Source: Bacillus crepusculi (GTDB lineage Bacteria > Bacillota > Bacilli > Bacillales > Bacillaceae). Taken from it: a stretch of DNA of 64,000 bases. Location of the stretch: assembly GCF_014764715.1 (NCBI RefSeq), contig NZ_JACXXE010000002.1, forward strand, positions 434,001 to 498,000. The letters run 5' to 3'. The position numbers and the translations under genes are program-made. Below, one piece after another: positions 55,488-64,000 of the stretch (the stretch's first letter is position 1; each line of letters opens with the position of its first letter). The notes below the pieces were generated by a model. It saw only the letters and a list, made by a program, of their open reading frames with translations. It was not told where the DNA came from and did no database searches.

Positions 55488-55703
55488 TCATTCGCTTTCT
55501 TTTTTCACCTTTTGATAGGCCTCATCAAGATGCTGAATTCGCTTCAATACAACAGCGTTTTTGGTTAGCTGGTCCTGAACAAGTGTGGACACCACTGAGC
55601 GGTAGTATGCATTCATAGCATGAACCTTGTCTTCATTTTGGTTCATGGCGATGTGCTGTTTCAAGTTGTCGACAAAGTATGGAACGGAAAAAAGTTCAGA
55701 CAT
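55488..55703 (-). CDS. yvfG: Conserved small protein YvfG
   Basis: A 71-residue cytoplasmic protein, mostly alpha-helical, starting MSELFSVPYFVDNLKQHIAM. It agrees closely with the remembered B. subtilis YvfG, which forms a helical-hairpin dimer of unknown function. ATG 55703 is preceded by AGGAGTGATTTCC. It is encoded opposite to and upstream of sigL, as in B. subtilis. Confidence 0.88.
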   Translation of the reverse strand: MSELFSVPYFVDNLKQHIAMNQNEDKVHAMNAYYRSVVSTLVQDQLTKNAVVLKRIQHLDEAYQKVKKESE

Positions 55704-55773
55704 GGAAATCACTCCTATTTCGTATATACGGTCCGTCAATCTTCATGTAAAATGATGAGAGGGAGGGGAGACT

Positions 55774-57072
55774 ATGAGCCTTAAACTGCAACAAGAACAA
55801 GTATTAAAGCAAGTGCTCACACAAGAACTTAGGCAGGCCATTACACTGCTACAGCTGAATTGCGCTGAGCTTGGCGAGTATCTTGACCAGTTAGCGCTTG
55901 ATAACCCTCTGATTGAGCGGAAAGACACGGACAGCTACCAACCAGTTTATCATAAAAAATCACAAGATCGAATGACAGAGCCGTATTGTACGCATCAAAA
56001 AGAAAGCCTGCAAATGGTTTTAAAAAGACAGGCTATTGATTTAAATTTAAGTGAAAGGAATCAAAAGATTTTTCACTTTATGATTGAGTCCATTGATTCC
56101 AATGGCTATCTAAATGAACCGGTTGATGCAATGGCCGATGTTTTAAAGGTTTCGGCAGAGGAAGTAGAAGCCGTCCTTCATCAGCTTCAATCATTAGAGC
56201 CTGCCGGTATTGGCGCAAGATCATTGCAAGAGTGCATCCTGCTTCAGCTTAGAAGAAAAAAGGAGCGCTGGTATGAAGCTGAGCTGATCATTGAAGAGCA
56301 TTTTTTTCTTTTTGCAAGGAAGGCTTGGAAAGAGATTGCGGCGAAAACAGGCGTTTCAATGAAAACACTTCAAGCGATACAAGATGAGGTCTCACTGCTT
56401 GAACCAAGACCAGGTCTTCATTTCTCAGATGAAGATCAACATGTGTATATTGAGCCTGATGTGTATATCACGGTGATGCAGGATCATATCAGCTTTGAGC
56501 TGAATCAGCGTGCTTTTCCTGACGTTGAGATGAATGAAGGATATTTCGCTATGATTCAAGACCAAAGGCGACATGAAGCATATGCATATTTAAAGGAAAA
56601 AGAGCAGCAGTACAACTGGCTAGTCCAAGCGCTGAAGCAGAGAAAACAAACGATGACCCATGTCGTTCGTGAGATTATCTTACATCAGACTGATTTTTTC
56701 CTTACAGGGAAACATAAAATGAAACCGCTTACGATGAAGCGAATCGCAGATATATTGCAAGTGCATGAGTCGACAGTCAGCCGGACGGTCAAAGGGAAAA
56801 TGGTGCAAACCCCTTATGGTTTAATGGAAATGAAACAATTTTTCCAAGCAAAACTAGAAGGACATTCGCTAGAAGAGGCGTCCAGCTACACAGTCAAGAC
56901 GCACATCGCAGAGCTGATCCAAACGGAAAATAAGAAAAAACCGTATTCGGATCAGCAAATCATGACGCAGCTTCAGCAAATCTTCGGCATCCGCGTTTCG
57001 CGCAGAACCATTGCCAAGTATCGTGAACAAATGAATCTTCCGTCATCCACGCTACGGAAGCGCTATGATTAA
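55774..57072 (+). CDS. sigL: RNA polymerase sigma-54 factor (SigL)
   Basis: Sigma factor for -24/-12 promoters, used for levanase, arginine/ornithine, isoleucine/valine and acetoin genes with enhancer-binding activators. The 432-residue protein has the N-terminal activator-interaction region (QLRQAITLLQLNCAELGEYL-like, ~15-45), the core-binding region (~80-250), a helix-turn-helix (KRIADILQVHESTVSRTVKG, ~320) and the RpoN box RRTIAKYREQ near 411. GAGGGAGGGG precedes the ATG. A target operon and its activator RocR lie 1-4 kb downstream. Confidence 0.96.
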   Translation: MSLKLQQEQVLKQVLTQELRQAITLLQLNCAELGEYLDQLALDNPLIERKDTDSYQPVYHKKSQDRMTEPYCTHQKESLQMVLKRQAIDLNLSERNQKIFHFMIESIDSNGYLNEPVDAMADVLKVSAEEVEAVLHQLQSLEPAGIGARSLQECILLQLRRKKERWYEAELIIEEHFFLFARKAWKEIAAKTGVSMKTLQAIQDEVSLLEPRPGLHFSDEDQHVYIEPDVYITVMQDHISFELNQRAFPDVEMNEGYFAMIQDQRRHEAYAYLKEKEQQYNWLVQALKQRKQTMTHVVREIILHQTDFFLTGKHKMKPLTMKRIADILQVHESTVSRTVKGKMVQTPYGLMEMKQFFQAKLEGHSLEEASSYTVKTHIAELIQTENKKKPYSDQQIMTQLQQIFGIRVSRRTIAKYREQMNLPSSTLRKRYD

Positions 57073-57076
57073 AAAG

Positions 57077-57113
57077 AAGCACATGCCAGAAAAATGGCAC
57101 GTGCTTTTTTTTG
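57077..57113 (+). terminator. Terminator of sigL
   Basis: AAGCACATGCCA-GAAAAA-TGGCACGTGCTT with one mismatch, followed by TTTTTTTG. Confidence 0.9.
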
Positions 57114-57242
57114 TTGAGAGGAAGGATGCCCGAAGATTTCTTGAAAATTGAGGAGGGGCCACGTGAGATCGGAAATTTTGGGGTAAAGTATAAGATAGGG
57201 CATGAGTCGATGAGATAGACAACAGTGATGAGGTGAGACCAA

Positions 57243-57965
57243 TTGAAATATAAACAAATTAAACCAAAAAAAATATATGAAGAAATTGCAGATGCATTAG
57301 CTGAATCCATTCGTACAGGTGAGCTTCTTCCTGGGGAAAAATTAGATTCGGTTCAAGCGCTCTCTGAAAGCTTTCAAGTCAGCCGTTCGGCTGTGAGAGA
57401 GGCGCTATCTGCTCTGAAGGCGATCGGATTAATCGAAATGAAGCAGGGAGAAGGCACGTATGTAAAGCAGTTCGACCCTGATCAACTCACACTTTGCGTA
57501 TCTTCCGCATTTTTGATGAAGCAGCAGGACGTTGCGCAGCTCCTTGAAGTGAGGTCAATCATTGAAACAGGTGTTGTCAAAAAGGCGGCGCTGCTTCGAA
57601 CGGACGATGATCTTCATCACCTGCGTGAGGCTCTTGAACAAATGAAGCTGGCAGAAGCGCATGAAGAAATTGGTGAAAAGGCAGATCTCACATTCCATCT
57701 CGCCTTAGCCACAGCCTCAAAGAATGATTTGCTAAGGGCATTAATGAATCAGGTCTCAGCCTTGTTAGTAGAAACGATGCGTGAAACGAGAAAAGTGGTC
57801 TTGTTTTCAAGGAAAGCCTCTATTCGTCAGCTTTATAAAGAACATGAACAAATTTACAAAGCCGTCGAGGCAAGACAGCCAGAGGAAGCGGAGAGAGCGA
57901 TGCTCACACATTTGAAAAATGTAGAAAGACTGTTGAGTGATGTACTGCAAAAACCAGCAGAGTAG
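57243..57965 (+). CDS. lutR: GntR/FadR-family regulator LutR
   Basis: Repressor of lactate utilisation (lutABC) and related biofilm genes in B. subtilis. The 240-residue protein has an N-terminal winged helix (QVSRSAVREALSALKAIGLI, then EMKQGEGTYV, ~residues 45-75) and a C-terminal FCD ligand-binding domain with metal/ligand residues in LLEVRSIIETGV (~103) and DLTFHLALATAS (~153). TTG start at 57243 with GAGGTGAGA upstream. In B. subtilis lutP (lactate permease) lies between sigL and lutR; here it does not. Confidence 0.9.
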   Translation: MKYKQIKPKKIYEEIADALAESIRTGELLPGEKLDSVQALSESFQVSRSAVREALSALKAIGLIEMKQGEGTYVKQFDPDQLTLCVSSAFLMKQQDVAQLLEVRSIIETGVVKKAALLRTDDDLHHLREALEQMKLAEAHEEIGEKADLTFHLALATASKNDLLRALMNQVSALLVETMRETRKVVLFSRKASIRQLYKEHEQIYKAVEARQPEEAERAMLTHLKNVERLLSDVLQKPAE

Positions 57966-58132
57966 TCAGGTGCACAATAGGCTGTACCAAATAAGGGAAC
58001 AGCTCCAGCGCATAAGACACCTCCTCGCATTCTTTGTCAGGGCAGCGCGCCGACTCACGAATGGTCACATTCGCTCCGGTACTCGTCCTTCCTAGGGATG
58101 AAAAGGTTTTCATGCCACGTTAAAAAGAAGTC

Positions 58133-58164
58133 AAAGAGCTAAAATAAAGATCATTTTAGCCCTT
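58133..58164. terminator. Probable bidirectional terminator between lutR and rocR
   Basis: AAAGAGCTAAAAT-AAAGATC-ATTTTAGCCCTTT, a 13-base stem with one G-T pair. A second hairpin AGCTGTGC...GCACAGCT (58179-58203) sits closer to the rocR stop. Confidence 0.65.
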
Positions 58165-58206
58165 TGTCAACAAGTTGAAGCTGTGCTAAATAGGGGCACA
58201 GCTCTA

Positions 58207-59643
58207 TTATTGACGAGAAATATGTAGCTTTTTCATTCGATATTGCAGACTTTGCCTGCTCATGCCCAAAATCTTTGCAGTCTGTGAAATATTATCGTCC
58301 ATTTGATCTAAATAATGGACGATGTATTGTTTTTCGAATTGTTCCATTTGGGTTTGGAAATCAGTCGTATGCTCTGGGCTTGTGTACATAAAGGTGTCAG
58401 CTTTTTGCTGCAATGGCTGTGCCTGCATTTGTGTAGCCGGGCGACCTGCCCCGTGCTTGAACCTGAAATGATAGGGAAGGTGATGCATGCTTAAGTATGC
58501 TTCATCCATCATCATGTTCATCCCAGCCTCAATTACATGCTCCAGCTCTCTTACATTGCCTGGCCAATCATAGGCTTGAAAAAGGGCAAGCACTTCTTCA
58601 TCAGCCGCCTTCACATTCATCTGAAACAGCTCATTATATTTTTGAATAAAATGACTGACAAACGTAGGAATATCTTCCTTGCGCTCAGAAAGTGGCGGGA
58701 TAAATAAGGTGACAATGCCTAATCGATAAAATAAATCCTTTCGCATGCGTCCACCTGCAATCGCATCCACAGGGTCTTCATTCATATTAGCAATGACCCT
58801 CACATCAACGGCAATTTCTTTTGTACTGCCTAACCTTCTCACACTTTTCTCCTGCAAGACGCGCAGAAGTTTCGCTTGAAGGGCAGGATTTAAGGAGTTG
58901 ATCTCATCTAAAAGCAAAGTCCCTCCCTGCGCTTGTTCGAATAAACCGGGCTGATCTGTCGCCCCAGTAAAAGCACCTTTTTGCGTACCAAAAAGCAGAC
59001 TTTCAATCAGATTATCAGGCAGTGCCGCACAATTCTGGGTGATAAATGGTCCAGATGAACGGCTGCTGCCGTTATGGATGCTTTGAGCAAATAGTTCTTT
59101 TCCTGTCCCAGTTTCCCCAACAATGAGGACATAAGAAGAGGTGCGTGTCGCCCGTTTTGCATGCTCAATCACTTCTAAAAATGCAGGACTTTTTCCAATG
59201 ATCGAATCAAAGGTAAAGCGTGTATTTCCTTTTTTCTTCATATTGTGGTGAATCAGCCGTTCCAGCTTGGTCACATCATTTGAAATTTCAACCGCTCCTT
59301 GAATGAGACCGTCTCGAACGAGCGGGTATGTATGGTTAATCGTTGTGATTTCTTTGCCGTTGTAATTATGATACGTCTGTTTTGCATGAACGGTTTGTTT
59401 CCCGGTTCGCAGCGCTTGAACAAGCGTACTGTGCATCTCGTCTTGAAATGTGAAGAAGTCGAGTACATTTTTATGGAGGACATCTGAACGTTTTAAAGAT
59501 TCAATTTCCATCATTTTTTTATTATAAACAACAGTATTGCCATTCTCGTCTATGGCATGAACCCCGACATCAATTAGATCGAGCATTTGTTTATACAGAT
59601 CAATCTCATTTTCCAGCTTTGCAGTATGCGGATCTTTTTTCAC
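58207..59643 (-). CDS. rocR: RocR, sigma-54-dependent activator of arginine/ornithine catabolism
   Basis: Enhancer-binding activator of rocABC and rocDEF, induced by ornithine or citrulline. The 478-residue protein has an N-terminal PAS sensor (~15-120; DVGVHAIDENGNTVVYNKKM), a central AAA+ domain with Walker A GETGTGKE (~170), the sigma-54 contact loop KGAFTGATDQ (~222), and Walker B GGTLLLDEINS (~240), and a C-terminal Fis-type helix-turn-helix (ISQTAKILGMSRQSLQYRMK, ~453). The GTG at 59643 is 8 bases from GGAGGTG; a GTG at 59652 overlaps that site. It diverges from rocD, with the UAS repeats in between. Confidence 0.95.
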   Translation of the reverse strand: MKKDPHTAKLENEIDLYKQMLDLIDVGVHAIDENGNTVVYNKKMMEIESLKRSDVLHKNVLDFFTFQDEMHSTLVQALRTGKQTVHAKQTYHNYNGKEITTINHTYPLVRDGLIQGAVEISNDVTKLERLIHHNMKKKGNTRFTFDSIIGKSPAFLEVIEHAKRATRTSSYVLIVGETGTGKELFAQSIHNGSSRSSGPFITQNCAALPDNLIESLLFGTQKGAFTGATDQPGLFEQAQGGTLLLDEINSLNPALQAKLLRVLQEKSVRRLGSTKEIAVDVRVIANMNEDPVDAIAGGRMRKDLFYRLGIVTLFIPPLSERKEDIPTFVSHFIQKYNELFQMNVKAADEEVLALFQAYDWPGNVRELEHVIEAGMNMMMDEAYLSMHHLPYHFRFKHGAGRPATQMQAQPLQQKADTFMYTSPEHTTDFQTQMEQFEKQYIVHYLDQMDDNISQTAKILGMSRQSLQYRMKKLHISRQ

Positions 59644-59676
59644 TTGCGCCACCTCCAGACATTACTTCTATTTTAC

Positions 59677-59733
59677 ACGAAAAATTTTGCGGTTTCCTCT
59701 AAAAAATTTTGCGTATGCAAAAATATTTTGCGT
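59677..59733. promoter_or_regulatory. RocR upstream activating sequences
   Basis: ATGCAAAAATATTTTGCGT (59715-59733) is an imperfect palindrome of the TGCAAAA/TTTTGC[AG] type known for RocR. CGAAAAATTTTGCG (about 59678-59691) is a second copy, and AAAATTTTGCG (59703-59713) a partial third. They lie 50-100 bases before the -24 box of rocD. Confidence 0.75.
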
Positions 59734-59773
59734 GAAAAATTGAAGCAAACCTCATCATGAGGCGATCAGAAAG

Positions 59774-59791
59774 TTGGCACGATCCTTGCAT
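59774..59791 (+). promoter_or_regulatory. -24/-12 sigma-54 promoter of rocD
   Basis: TTGGCAC-GATCC-TTGCAT matches the consensus TTGGCAC-N5-TTGCAT at every fixed position, with GG and GC 10 bases apart. Transcription should start near 59803. Confidence 0.95.
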
Positions 59792-59848
59792 ATATGAATG
59801 AAGAAAAGAACCGACTGGAAAGAAGCCAGCTTATAGAAGGAGGAACAT

Positions 59849-61045
59849 ATGATGACACAGACAAATGAATTGATTCAACAAACAGAGCAATACGGTGCGG
59901 CGAACTATCATCCACTGCCAATTGTCATTTCAGAGGCTGAAGGGGTTTGGGTAACGGACCCTGAAGGTAATCGATATATGGATATGCTGAGTGCGTATTC
60001 CGCAGTCAACCAAGGACATCGCCATCCCCGTATTATTGAAGCGCTCAAAAAACAGGCAGACCGTGTGACGCTTACCTCGAGAGCTTTTCATAATGATCAG
60101 CTCGGTCCTTGGTATGAGAAAATTTGTAAACTGACGAATAAAGACATGGCACTGCCGATGAATACAGGAGCTGAGGCTGTAGAAACCGCTGTAAAAGCTG
60201 CAAGGCGCTGGGGCTATGACGTCAAAGGAATCGAAGAGAATCGAGCGGAAATCATTGCGTGTGTCGGGAATTTTCACGGCCGAACGATGACGGCTGTTTC
60301 TCTTTCTTCTGAAGCAGAATATCAAAGAGGTTTCGGTCCGATGCTTCCCGGCATCAAATTAATTCCTTACGGAGATATGGAAGCGTTACGTGAAGCCATC
60401 ACGCCACAAACAGCGGCTTTTCTTATTGAGCCGATACAAGGAGAAGCGGGCATTGTGATGCCGCCAGACGGCTTCTTGAAAGAAGCGAAGACACTTTGTG
60501 AGAAGGAAAATGTATTATTTATCGCAGATGAAATTCAAGTGGGATTAGCGCGGACAGGCAAGATGTTTGCCTGCGACTGGGAAGAAATTGAGCCAGATAT
60601 GCTGATTCTCGGTAAAGCACTTGGCGGCGGAGTATTCCCGATCTCGTGTGTCGTGGCAAACCGGGATATTTTAGGTGTGTTTAACCCTGGGTCTCATGGG
60701 TCTACCTTTGGCGGAAACCCTCTAGCGTGTGCGGTGTCGCTTGCTGCACTGGATGTCTTACTAGATGAGAAGCTTGCAGAGCGCTCAATGGAGCTTGGCG
60801 AATATTTCAAAGACAAACTATCACGCATTCAAAGCCCTGTGATTAAGGAAGTGCGCGGACGCGGACTATTTATCGGCATGGAGCTGACAGAGGCAGCTAG
60901 ACCCTATTGTGAGAAGCTCAAGCAAGCAGGGCTGTTATGCAAGGAAACGCATGAAACAGTGATCCGCTTTGCTCCGCCGCTCACCATTTCAAAAGAAGAT
61001 TTAGATTGGGCGATTGGCCATATTGAAGCATTGTTTCAAGCATAA
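59849..61045 (+). CDS. rocD: Ornithine aminotransferase
   Basis: PLP enzyme converting ornithine and 2-oxoglutarate to glutamate semialdehyde and glutamate. The 398-residue class-III aminotransferase has [15 protein letters not shown] (~45), [20 protein letters not shown] (~104), [13 protein letters not shown] (~140), [12 protein letters not shown] (~227), and the PLP lysine in [17 protein letters not shown] (~254). AGGAGG precedes two adjacent ATGs (59849, 59852). Transcribed from the sigma-54 promoter under RocR. A hairpin follows it before rocE. Confidence 0.95.
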   Translation: MMTQTNELIQQTEQYGAANYHPLPIVISEAEGVWVTDPEGNRYMDMLSAYSAVNQGHRHPRIIEALKKQADRVTLTSRAFHNDQLGPWYEKICKLTNKDMALPMNTGAEAVETAVKAARRWGYDVKGIEENRAEIIACVGNFHGRTMTAVSLSSEAEYQRGFGPMLPGIKLIPYGDMEALREAITPQTAAFLIEPIQGEAGIVMPPDGFLKEAKTLCEKENVLFIADEIQVGLARTGKMFACDWEEIEPDMLILGKALGGGVFPISCVVANRDILGVFNPGSHGSTFGGNPLACAVSLAALDVLLDEKLAERSMELGEYFKDKLSRIQSPVIKEVRGRGLFIGMELTEAARPYCEKLKQAGLLCKETHETVIRFAPPLTISKEDLDWAIGHIEALFQA

Positions 61046-61051
61046 ATGTAA

Positions 61052-61083
61052 AAAGGGAGAAGTCTAACATTCTCCCTTTCTCT
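61052..61083 (+). terminator. Hairpin between rocD and rocE
   Basis: AAAGGGAGAA-GTCTAACA-TTCTCCCTTT, perfect 10-base stem followed by CTCTTT; T-run is weak, so it may only lower rocE expression or protect mRNA. Confidence 0.65.
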
Positions 61084-61146
61084 TTCAACGAGCGGCGAAT
61101 TTTGTCAAAGGATGATGAATAGAAGAGTGAAAGTGGGGAAGCGGAT

Positions 61147-62568
61147 TTGAAGCAAGATCAGCATAACGAACTAGAGCGTTCCATGAAAAGCAGACATCTC
61201 TTTATGATTGCCTTAGGCGGCGTCATCGGCACGGGCCTTTTCCTTGGGTCAGGACTCATTATCCACCAGGCAGGACCCGGGGGAGCCATTCTTTCGTTTA
61301 TCATTGGCGGGCTGTTAATGTATTTGGTCATGCTGTGTCTTGGTGAATTAGCAGTGGCTATGCCGACAGCCGGTTCCTTTCAAGAGTATGCAACCAAATA
61401 TATCGGCCCGTCCACAGGCTTTATGATCGGCTGGCTTTATTGGTTTAGCTGGGCGTGTACGATTGGACTTGAGTTTACATCGGCAGGTATTTTACTCCAA
61501 AGATGGTTCCCAGATATCCCAGTTTGGCTTTGGTGTCTTGCATTTAGCGTGATTTTATTTGCCGTGAATGCCATCTCAGCACGTAGCTTCGCTGAAACAG
61601 AGTTTTGGTTTTCGGCCATCAAGGTGGCTGCTATCCTGTTGTTTATTATCGTTGGAATTGGCGCAATTTTCGGAATGATTCATTTGAAAGATGGAGAACC
61701 AGCCCCTCTATTTCGTCATTTGACGGATCATGGCGGCCTTTTTCCTAATGGTGTTTTTGCCATTTTATTAACCATGGTCACGGTCAATTTCTCCTTTCAA
61801 GGAACAGAGCTTGTAGGGATCGCAGCAGGAGAGAGTGAAAGCCCTGAAAAAACATTGCCTCGATCCATACGGAATATTATTTGGAGAACGATGGTCTTTT
61901 TCGTCTTATCTATTGCAGTTCTAGCCGCACTTCTTCCATGGCAGACAGCCGGTACTGTCGACAGTCCGTTTGTTGTGGTACTGGACAAGGTCGGTATTCC
62001 ATATGCCGCAGATATAATGAATTTTATAATCATCACAGCCGTCTTATCTGTAGCGAACTCTGGATTATATGCATCATCACGTATGCTCTGGTCATTATCG
62101 AAAGACGGAAAAGGGCCTGCTTTTACGAAAAAGCTGTCCAAGCGTAAAATTCCGATCAATGCACTATTGGTGACAATGGGCGTATCGGCTCTATCTTTGC
62201 TCACTAGTGTTGTGGCACCAAAAACGGTATACGTCTGGCTCATTTCGATTTCTGGTATGGTTCTTGTTGTTGTCTGGATGTCCATTTGTTTGTCTCAGTA
62301 TTTCTTTAGAAAACAATTTACGAAAGCGGGCGGAGATGTAAAGGATCTCGTCTTCCGTACACCGCTATATCCATTTGTGCCATTGGCAGGCTTTATCGCC
62401 TTTGGCATCGTCCTCATCAGCTTATTCTTTATTGAGGATCAGCGAATTGGTCTTTATTGCGGAATTCCATTCATGGCCGCTTGCTACATGATTTATTATT
62501 TGAAAATCAAACCGAAGGAAGATGCAAAACGGTTTGCTGAAGAGGAAGGAACCATCACAAAAACATAA
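61147..62568 (+). CDS. rocE: Arginine/ornithine permease, RocE-like (APC family)
   Basis: Amino-acid/proton symporter with 12 transmembrane helices. The 473-residue protein has the amino-acid permease signature SRHLFMIALGGVIGTGLFLG near residue 14 and FSFQGTELVGIAAGESESPE (~219). TTG start at 61147 with a GGGGAAGCGG site; an internal ATG (61183) would remove conserved sequence. Placement after rocD under RocR favours RocE over its paralogue RocC. rocF (arginase), third gene of the B. subtilis operon, is absent here. Confidence 0.85.
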   Translation: MKQDQHNELERSMKSRHLFMIALGGVIGTGLFLGSGLIIHQAGPGGAILSFIIGGLLMYLVMLCLGELAVAMPTAGSFQEYATKYIGPSTGFMIGWLYWFSWACTIGLEFTSAGILLQRWFPDIPVWLWCLAFSVILFAVNAISARSFAETEFWFSAIKVAAILLFIIVGIGAIFGMIHLKDGEPAPLFRHLTDHGGLFPNGVFAILLTMVTVNFSFQGTELVGIAAGESESPEKTLPRSIRNIIWRTMVFFVLSIAVLAALLPWQTAGTVDSPFVVVLDKVGIPYAADIMNFIIITAVLSVANSGLYASSRMLWSLSKDGKGPAFTKKLSKRKIPINALLVTMGVSALSLLTSVVAPKTVYVWLISISGMVLVVVWMSICLSQYFFRKQFTKAGGDVKDLVFRTPLYPFVPLAGFIAFGIVLISLFFIEDQRIGLYCGIPFMAACYMIYYLKIKPKEDAKRFAEEEGTITKT

Positions 62569-62620
62569 GCAGGTTTCGTCTTCCATCACGCTAAACAATA
62601 CAAAAGTCTTCTTTATCAAC

Positions 62621-62655
62621 AAAAGGTGTATGCTGGTCACTAGCATGCACCTTTT
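62621..62655 (+). terminator. Terminator after rocE
   Basis: AAAAGGTGTATGCT-GGTCACT-AGCATGCACCTTTT, 14-base stem with one mismatch. The 345-base rocE-cggR gap holds this and the cggR promoter; no gene seen. Confidence 0.85.
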
Positions 62656-62783
62656 CAAAGCTGAATTCATATAATATAGAAGAAAATAAATATTTTGAAA
62701 GAAATATCATCGCAAAAACCTTGATGACAAGCAGGTTATCGGTGAAAATGTGTCTATTTTTTGTCTAAATGTGTTTGTAAGAG

Positions 62784-62886
62784 TTGAAAATGCAAGATGA
62801 TCCTGTTAAAATAATTAAAGAAAGCAGGGATTGATTTTTTTTGGCTGTGGCGGGACGTTTTTTGTCACAGTGGGACGTTTTTAGTC
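62784..62886 (+). promoter_or_regulatory. cggR-gapA promoter and CggR operator
   Basis: TTGAAA (62784-62789), 17 bases, TAAAAT (62807-62812). Downstream, CGGGAC-N6-TGTC-N4-TGGGAC-N6-AGTC (62851-62886) follows the known CggR operator CGGGACN6TGTCN4CGGGACN6TGTC with two changes in the second repeat. CggR bound here blocks transcription; fructose-1,6-bisphosphate relieves it. Confidence 0.92.
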
Positions 62887-62913
62887 CAACGTGAAAAGAA
62901 AGGGTCGTTAGCC

Positions 62914-63951
62914 ATGAATCGTTTATTGGAAGCTCAAAAAAAATTATTACCAGATCTTCTCACAGTTATGCAAAAGCGCTACGACATTTTGCAGTACATC
63001 AGATTAGCGGAACCAATTGGTCGCAGAAGTCTTGCGACAAGTCTTGGTCTCAGTGAACGTATCTTAAGAGCTGAAGTTCAGTTCTTAAAGGAACAAAATC
63101 TGCTGGATGTCAAAACGAGCGGTATGATGCTGACGACTGAAGGTCATGCTTTGCTTGAAATGCTTGAAGGAATGATGAAGGACGTTTTAGGTTTAACCTT
63201 TTTGGAAAATACATTAAAGAGGAAATTAGGCCTGGAAGAAGTCATCATTGTTTCTGGTGACAGCGATGAATCCCCGTGGGTGAAGCAAGAAATGGGAAGA
63301 GCTGCTGTCCAATGTATGAAAAAAAGGTTTACTGGAAATAATATCGTCGCCGTCACTGGCGGAACGACGATGGAAGCTGTTGCCGAAATGATGACCCCTG
63401 ATGCCAAAAATCGCGACATGATGTTTGTCCCTGCGAGAGGCGGTCTTGGGGAGAATGTAAAAAATCAGGCAAACACCATTTGTGCCCACATGGCTGAAAA
63501 AGCTTCCGGTACTTACAAACTGCTGTTTGTTCCAGGACAGCTGTCAGAAGGTGCTTACTCTTCCATTATTGAAGAGCCGTCCGTCAAAGAAGTGCTTCAA
63601 ACAATTAAATCATCCACGATGCTTATTCATGGAATCGGTGAAGCAAAAACAATGGCGATGAGACGAAACACACCCGCTGAAGATTTAAAAAAGATTGATG
63701 AGCATGACGCAGTGACAGAGGCTTTTGGCTATTACTTTAATCGTGATGGCGAGGTCGTCCACAAAGTGCACTCCGTCGGCATGCAGCTAGATGATTTAGA
63801 AAGCATTCCACACATCATTGCTGTTGCAGGTGGATCATCAAAGGCTGGGGCCATTGAAGCTTATTTCAAAAAACCCCGCCGAACGGTTCTCGTCACAGAC
63901 GAAGGAGCCGCAAAAGAGTTATTAAGGGAGTCAATAGATCCCTCAATATAA
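62914..63951 (+). CDS. cggR: Central glycolytic genes regulator CggR
   Basis: Repressor of the gapA operon (gapA-pgk-tpiA-pgm-eno) that responds to fructose-1,6-bisphosphate. The 345-residue SorC-family protein has an N-terminal winged helix (RRSLATSLGLSERILRAEVQ, then FLKEQNLLDV, ~37-66) and a sugar-binding domain with VAVTGGTTMEAVAEMM (~148), FVPARGGLGENVKNQANTIC (~170) and IAVAGGSSKAGAIEAYF (~306). AAAGGGTCG precedes the ATG. In B. subtilis the cggR-gapA mRNA is cut by RNase Y near the end of cggR. Confidence 0.96.
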   Translation: MNRLLEAQKKLLPDLLTVMQKRYDILQYIRLAEPIGRRSLATSLGLSERILRAEVQFLKEQNLLDVKTSGMMLTTEGHALLEMLEGMMKDVLGLTFLENTLKRKLGLEEVIIVSGDSDESPWVKQEMGRAAVQCMKKRFTGNNIVAVTGGTTMEAVAEMMTPDAKNRDMMFVPARGGLGENVKNQANTICAHMAEKASGTYKLLFVPGQLSEGAYSSIIEEPSVKEVLQTIKSSTMLIHGIGEAKTMAMRRNTPAEDLKKIDEHDAVTEAFGYYFNRDGEVVHKVHSVGMQLDDLESIPHIIAVAGGSSKAGAIEAYFKKPRRTVLVTDEGAAKELLRESIDPSI

Positions 63952-63982
63952 AACATTGTGACCTATAAAAGGAGGAAACATC

Positions 63983-64000
63983 ATGGCAGTAAAAGTCGGT
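63983..64000 (+). CDS. gapA: Glyceraldehyde-3-phosphate dehydrogenase (first six codons)
   Basis: ATG 63983 preceded by AAAAGGAGG encodes MAVKVG before the window ends. Both the residues and the position after cggR fit glycolytic GapA; the rest is outside the window. Confidence 0.9.

Overview
The window is a low-to-moderate GC Firmicute chromosome that matches the Bacillus pumilus group (B. pumilus / safensis / altitudinis). The evidence is B. subtilis-like gene order over most of its length (nag-hprK-lgt-ppaX, his, cwlO-trxB, rapZ-yvcK-whiA-crh, yvdABCD-clpP, slrR-eps, sigL-lutR, cggR-gapA), strong Shine-Dalgarno sites, frequent TTG/GTG starts, and a secreted guanyl-preferring ribonuclease at 24492-24980 that reads as binase, the B. 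pumilus/B. intermedius counterpart of barnase. Gene names come from remembered B. subtilis proteins and gene order; no database search was run.

Layout. 1-5734: amino-sugar catabolism (nagB partial, nagA; reverse strand), then hprK-lgt-yvoD-ppaX-yvoF. 5750-8515: an Rrf2 regulator with a flavin-reductase-like NAD(P) protein, a DsbA-family protein and a C39-type peptidase. 8749-15184: the complete histidine operon hisZGDBHAFI with overlapping genes. 15314-24440: yvcD, cwlO, trxB, then yvcI-rapZ-mgfK-whiA-crh and an arylamine N-acetyltransferase. 24492-30670: binase, a 2-hydroxyacid dehydrogenase, carbonic anhydrase plus SulP transporter behind a long structured leader, yvdC, yvdD, clpP with a CtsR box. 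30945-31020: tRNA-Arg(CCG). 31021-40737: a more variable stretch with a divergent small membrane protein / secreted cationic protein pair, a decayed gene end, a macrolide-type glycosyltransferase, an ABC-F ribosome-protection gene behind a transcription attenuator, pdaC, a Fur-controlled siderophore uptake operon lacking its own ATPase, and an isolated holin. 40786-55225: slrR divergent from the biofilm exopolysaccharide operon, which has epsA-I and epsK-N but no epsJ or epsO, with the EAR antitermination RNA between epsB and epsC. 55488-62568: yvfG, sigL, lutR, and the sigma-54-dependent rocR/rocD/rocE arginine-ornithine cluster. 62784-64000: cggR with its operator and the first codons of gapA.

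How the genes work together. Several parts of carbon catabolite control sit here: HprK/P phosphorylates HPr and Crh at Ser46, PpaX removes the pyrophosphate made by the reverse reaction, Crh is encoded at 23400, and CggR/GapA control the glycolytic switch. SigL and its activator RocR are in the same window as a textbook -24/-12 promoter in front of rocD. SlrR, SinR-type operators and the EAR element surround the eps genes and mark the biofilm switch. CwlO, PdaC, Lgt and TrxB are envelope and redox housekeeping.

Most novel-looking signals: (i) the ABC-F leader at 33730-34069, where a three-codon uORF, two mutually exclusive pairings and a terminator can be read directly; (ii) the roughly 500-base leader in front of the carbonic anhydrase/SulP operon, with nested stems ending in an intrinsic-terminator-like hairpin; (iii) the toxin/immunity-like pair at 31236-32070 just downstream of a tRNA gene; (iv) an 11-codon mini-ORF exactly where epsJ is missing; (v) a 19-base operator shared by the Rrf2 gene and its neighbour.
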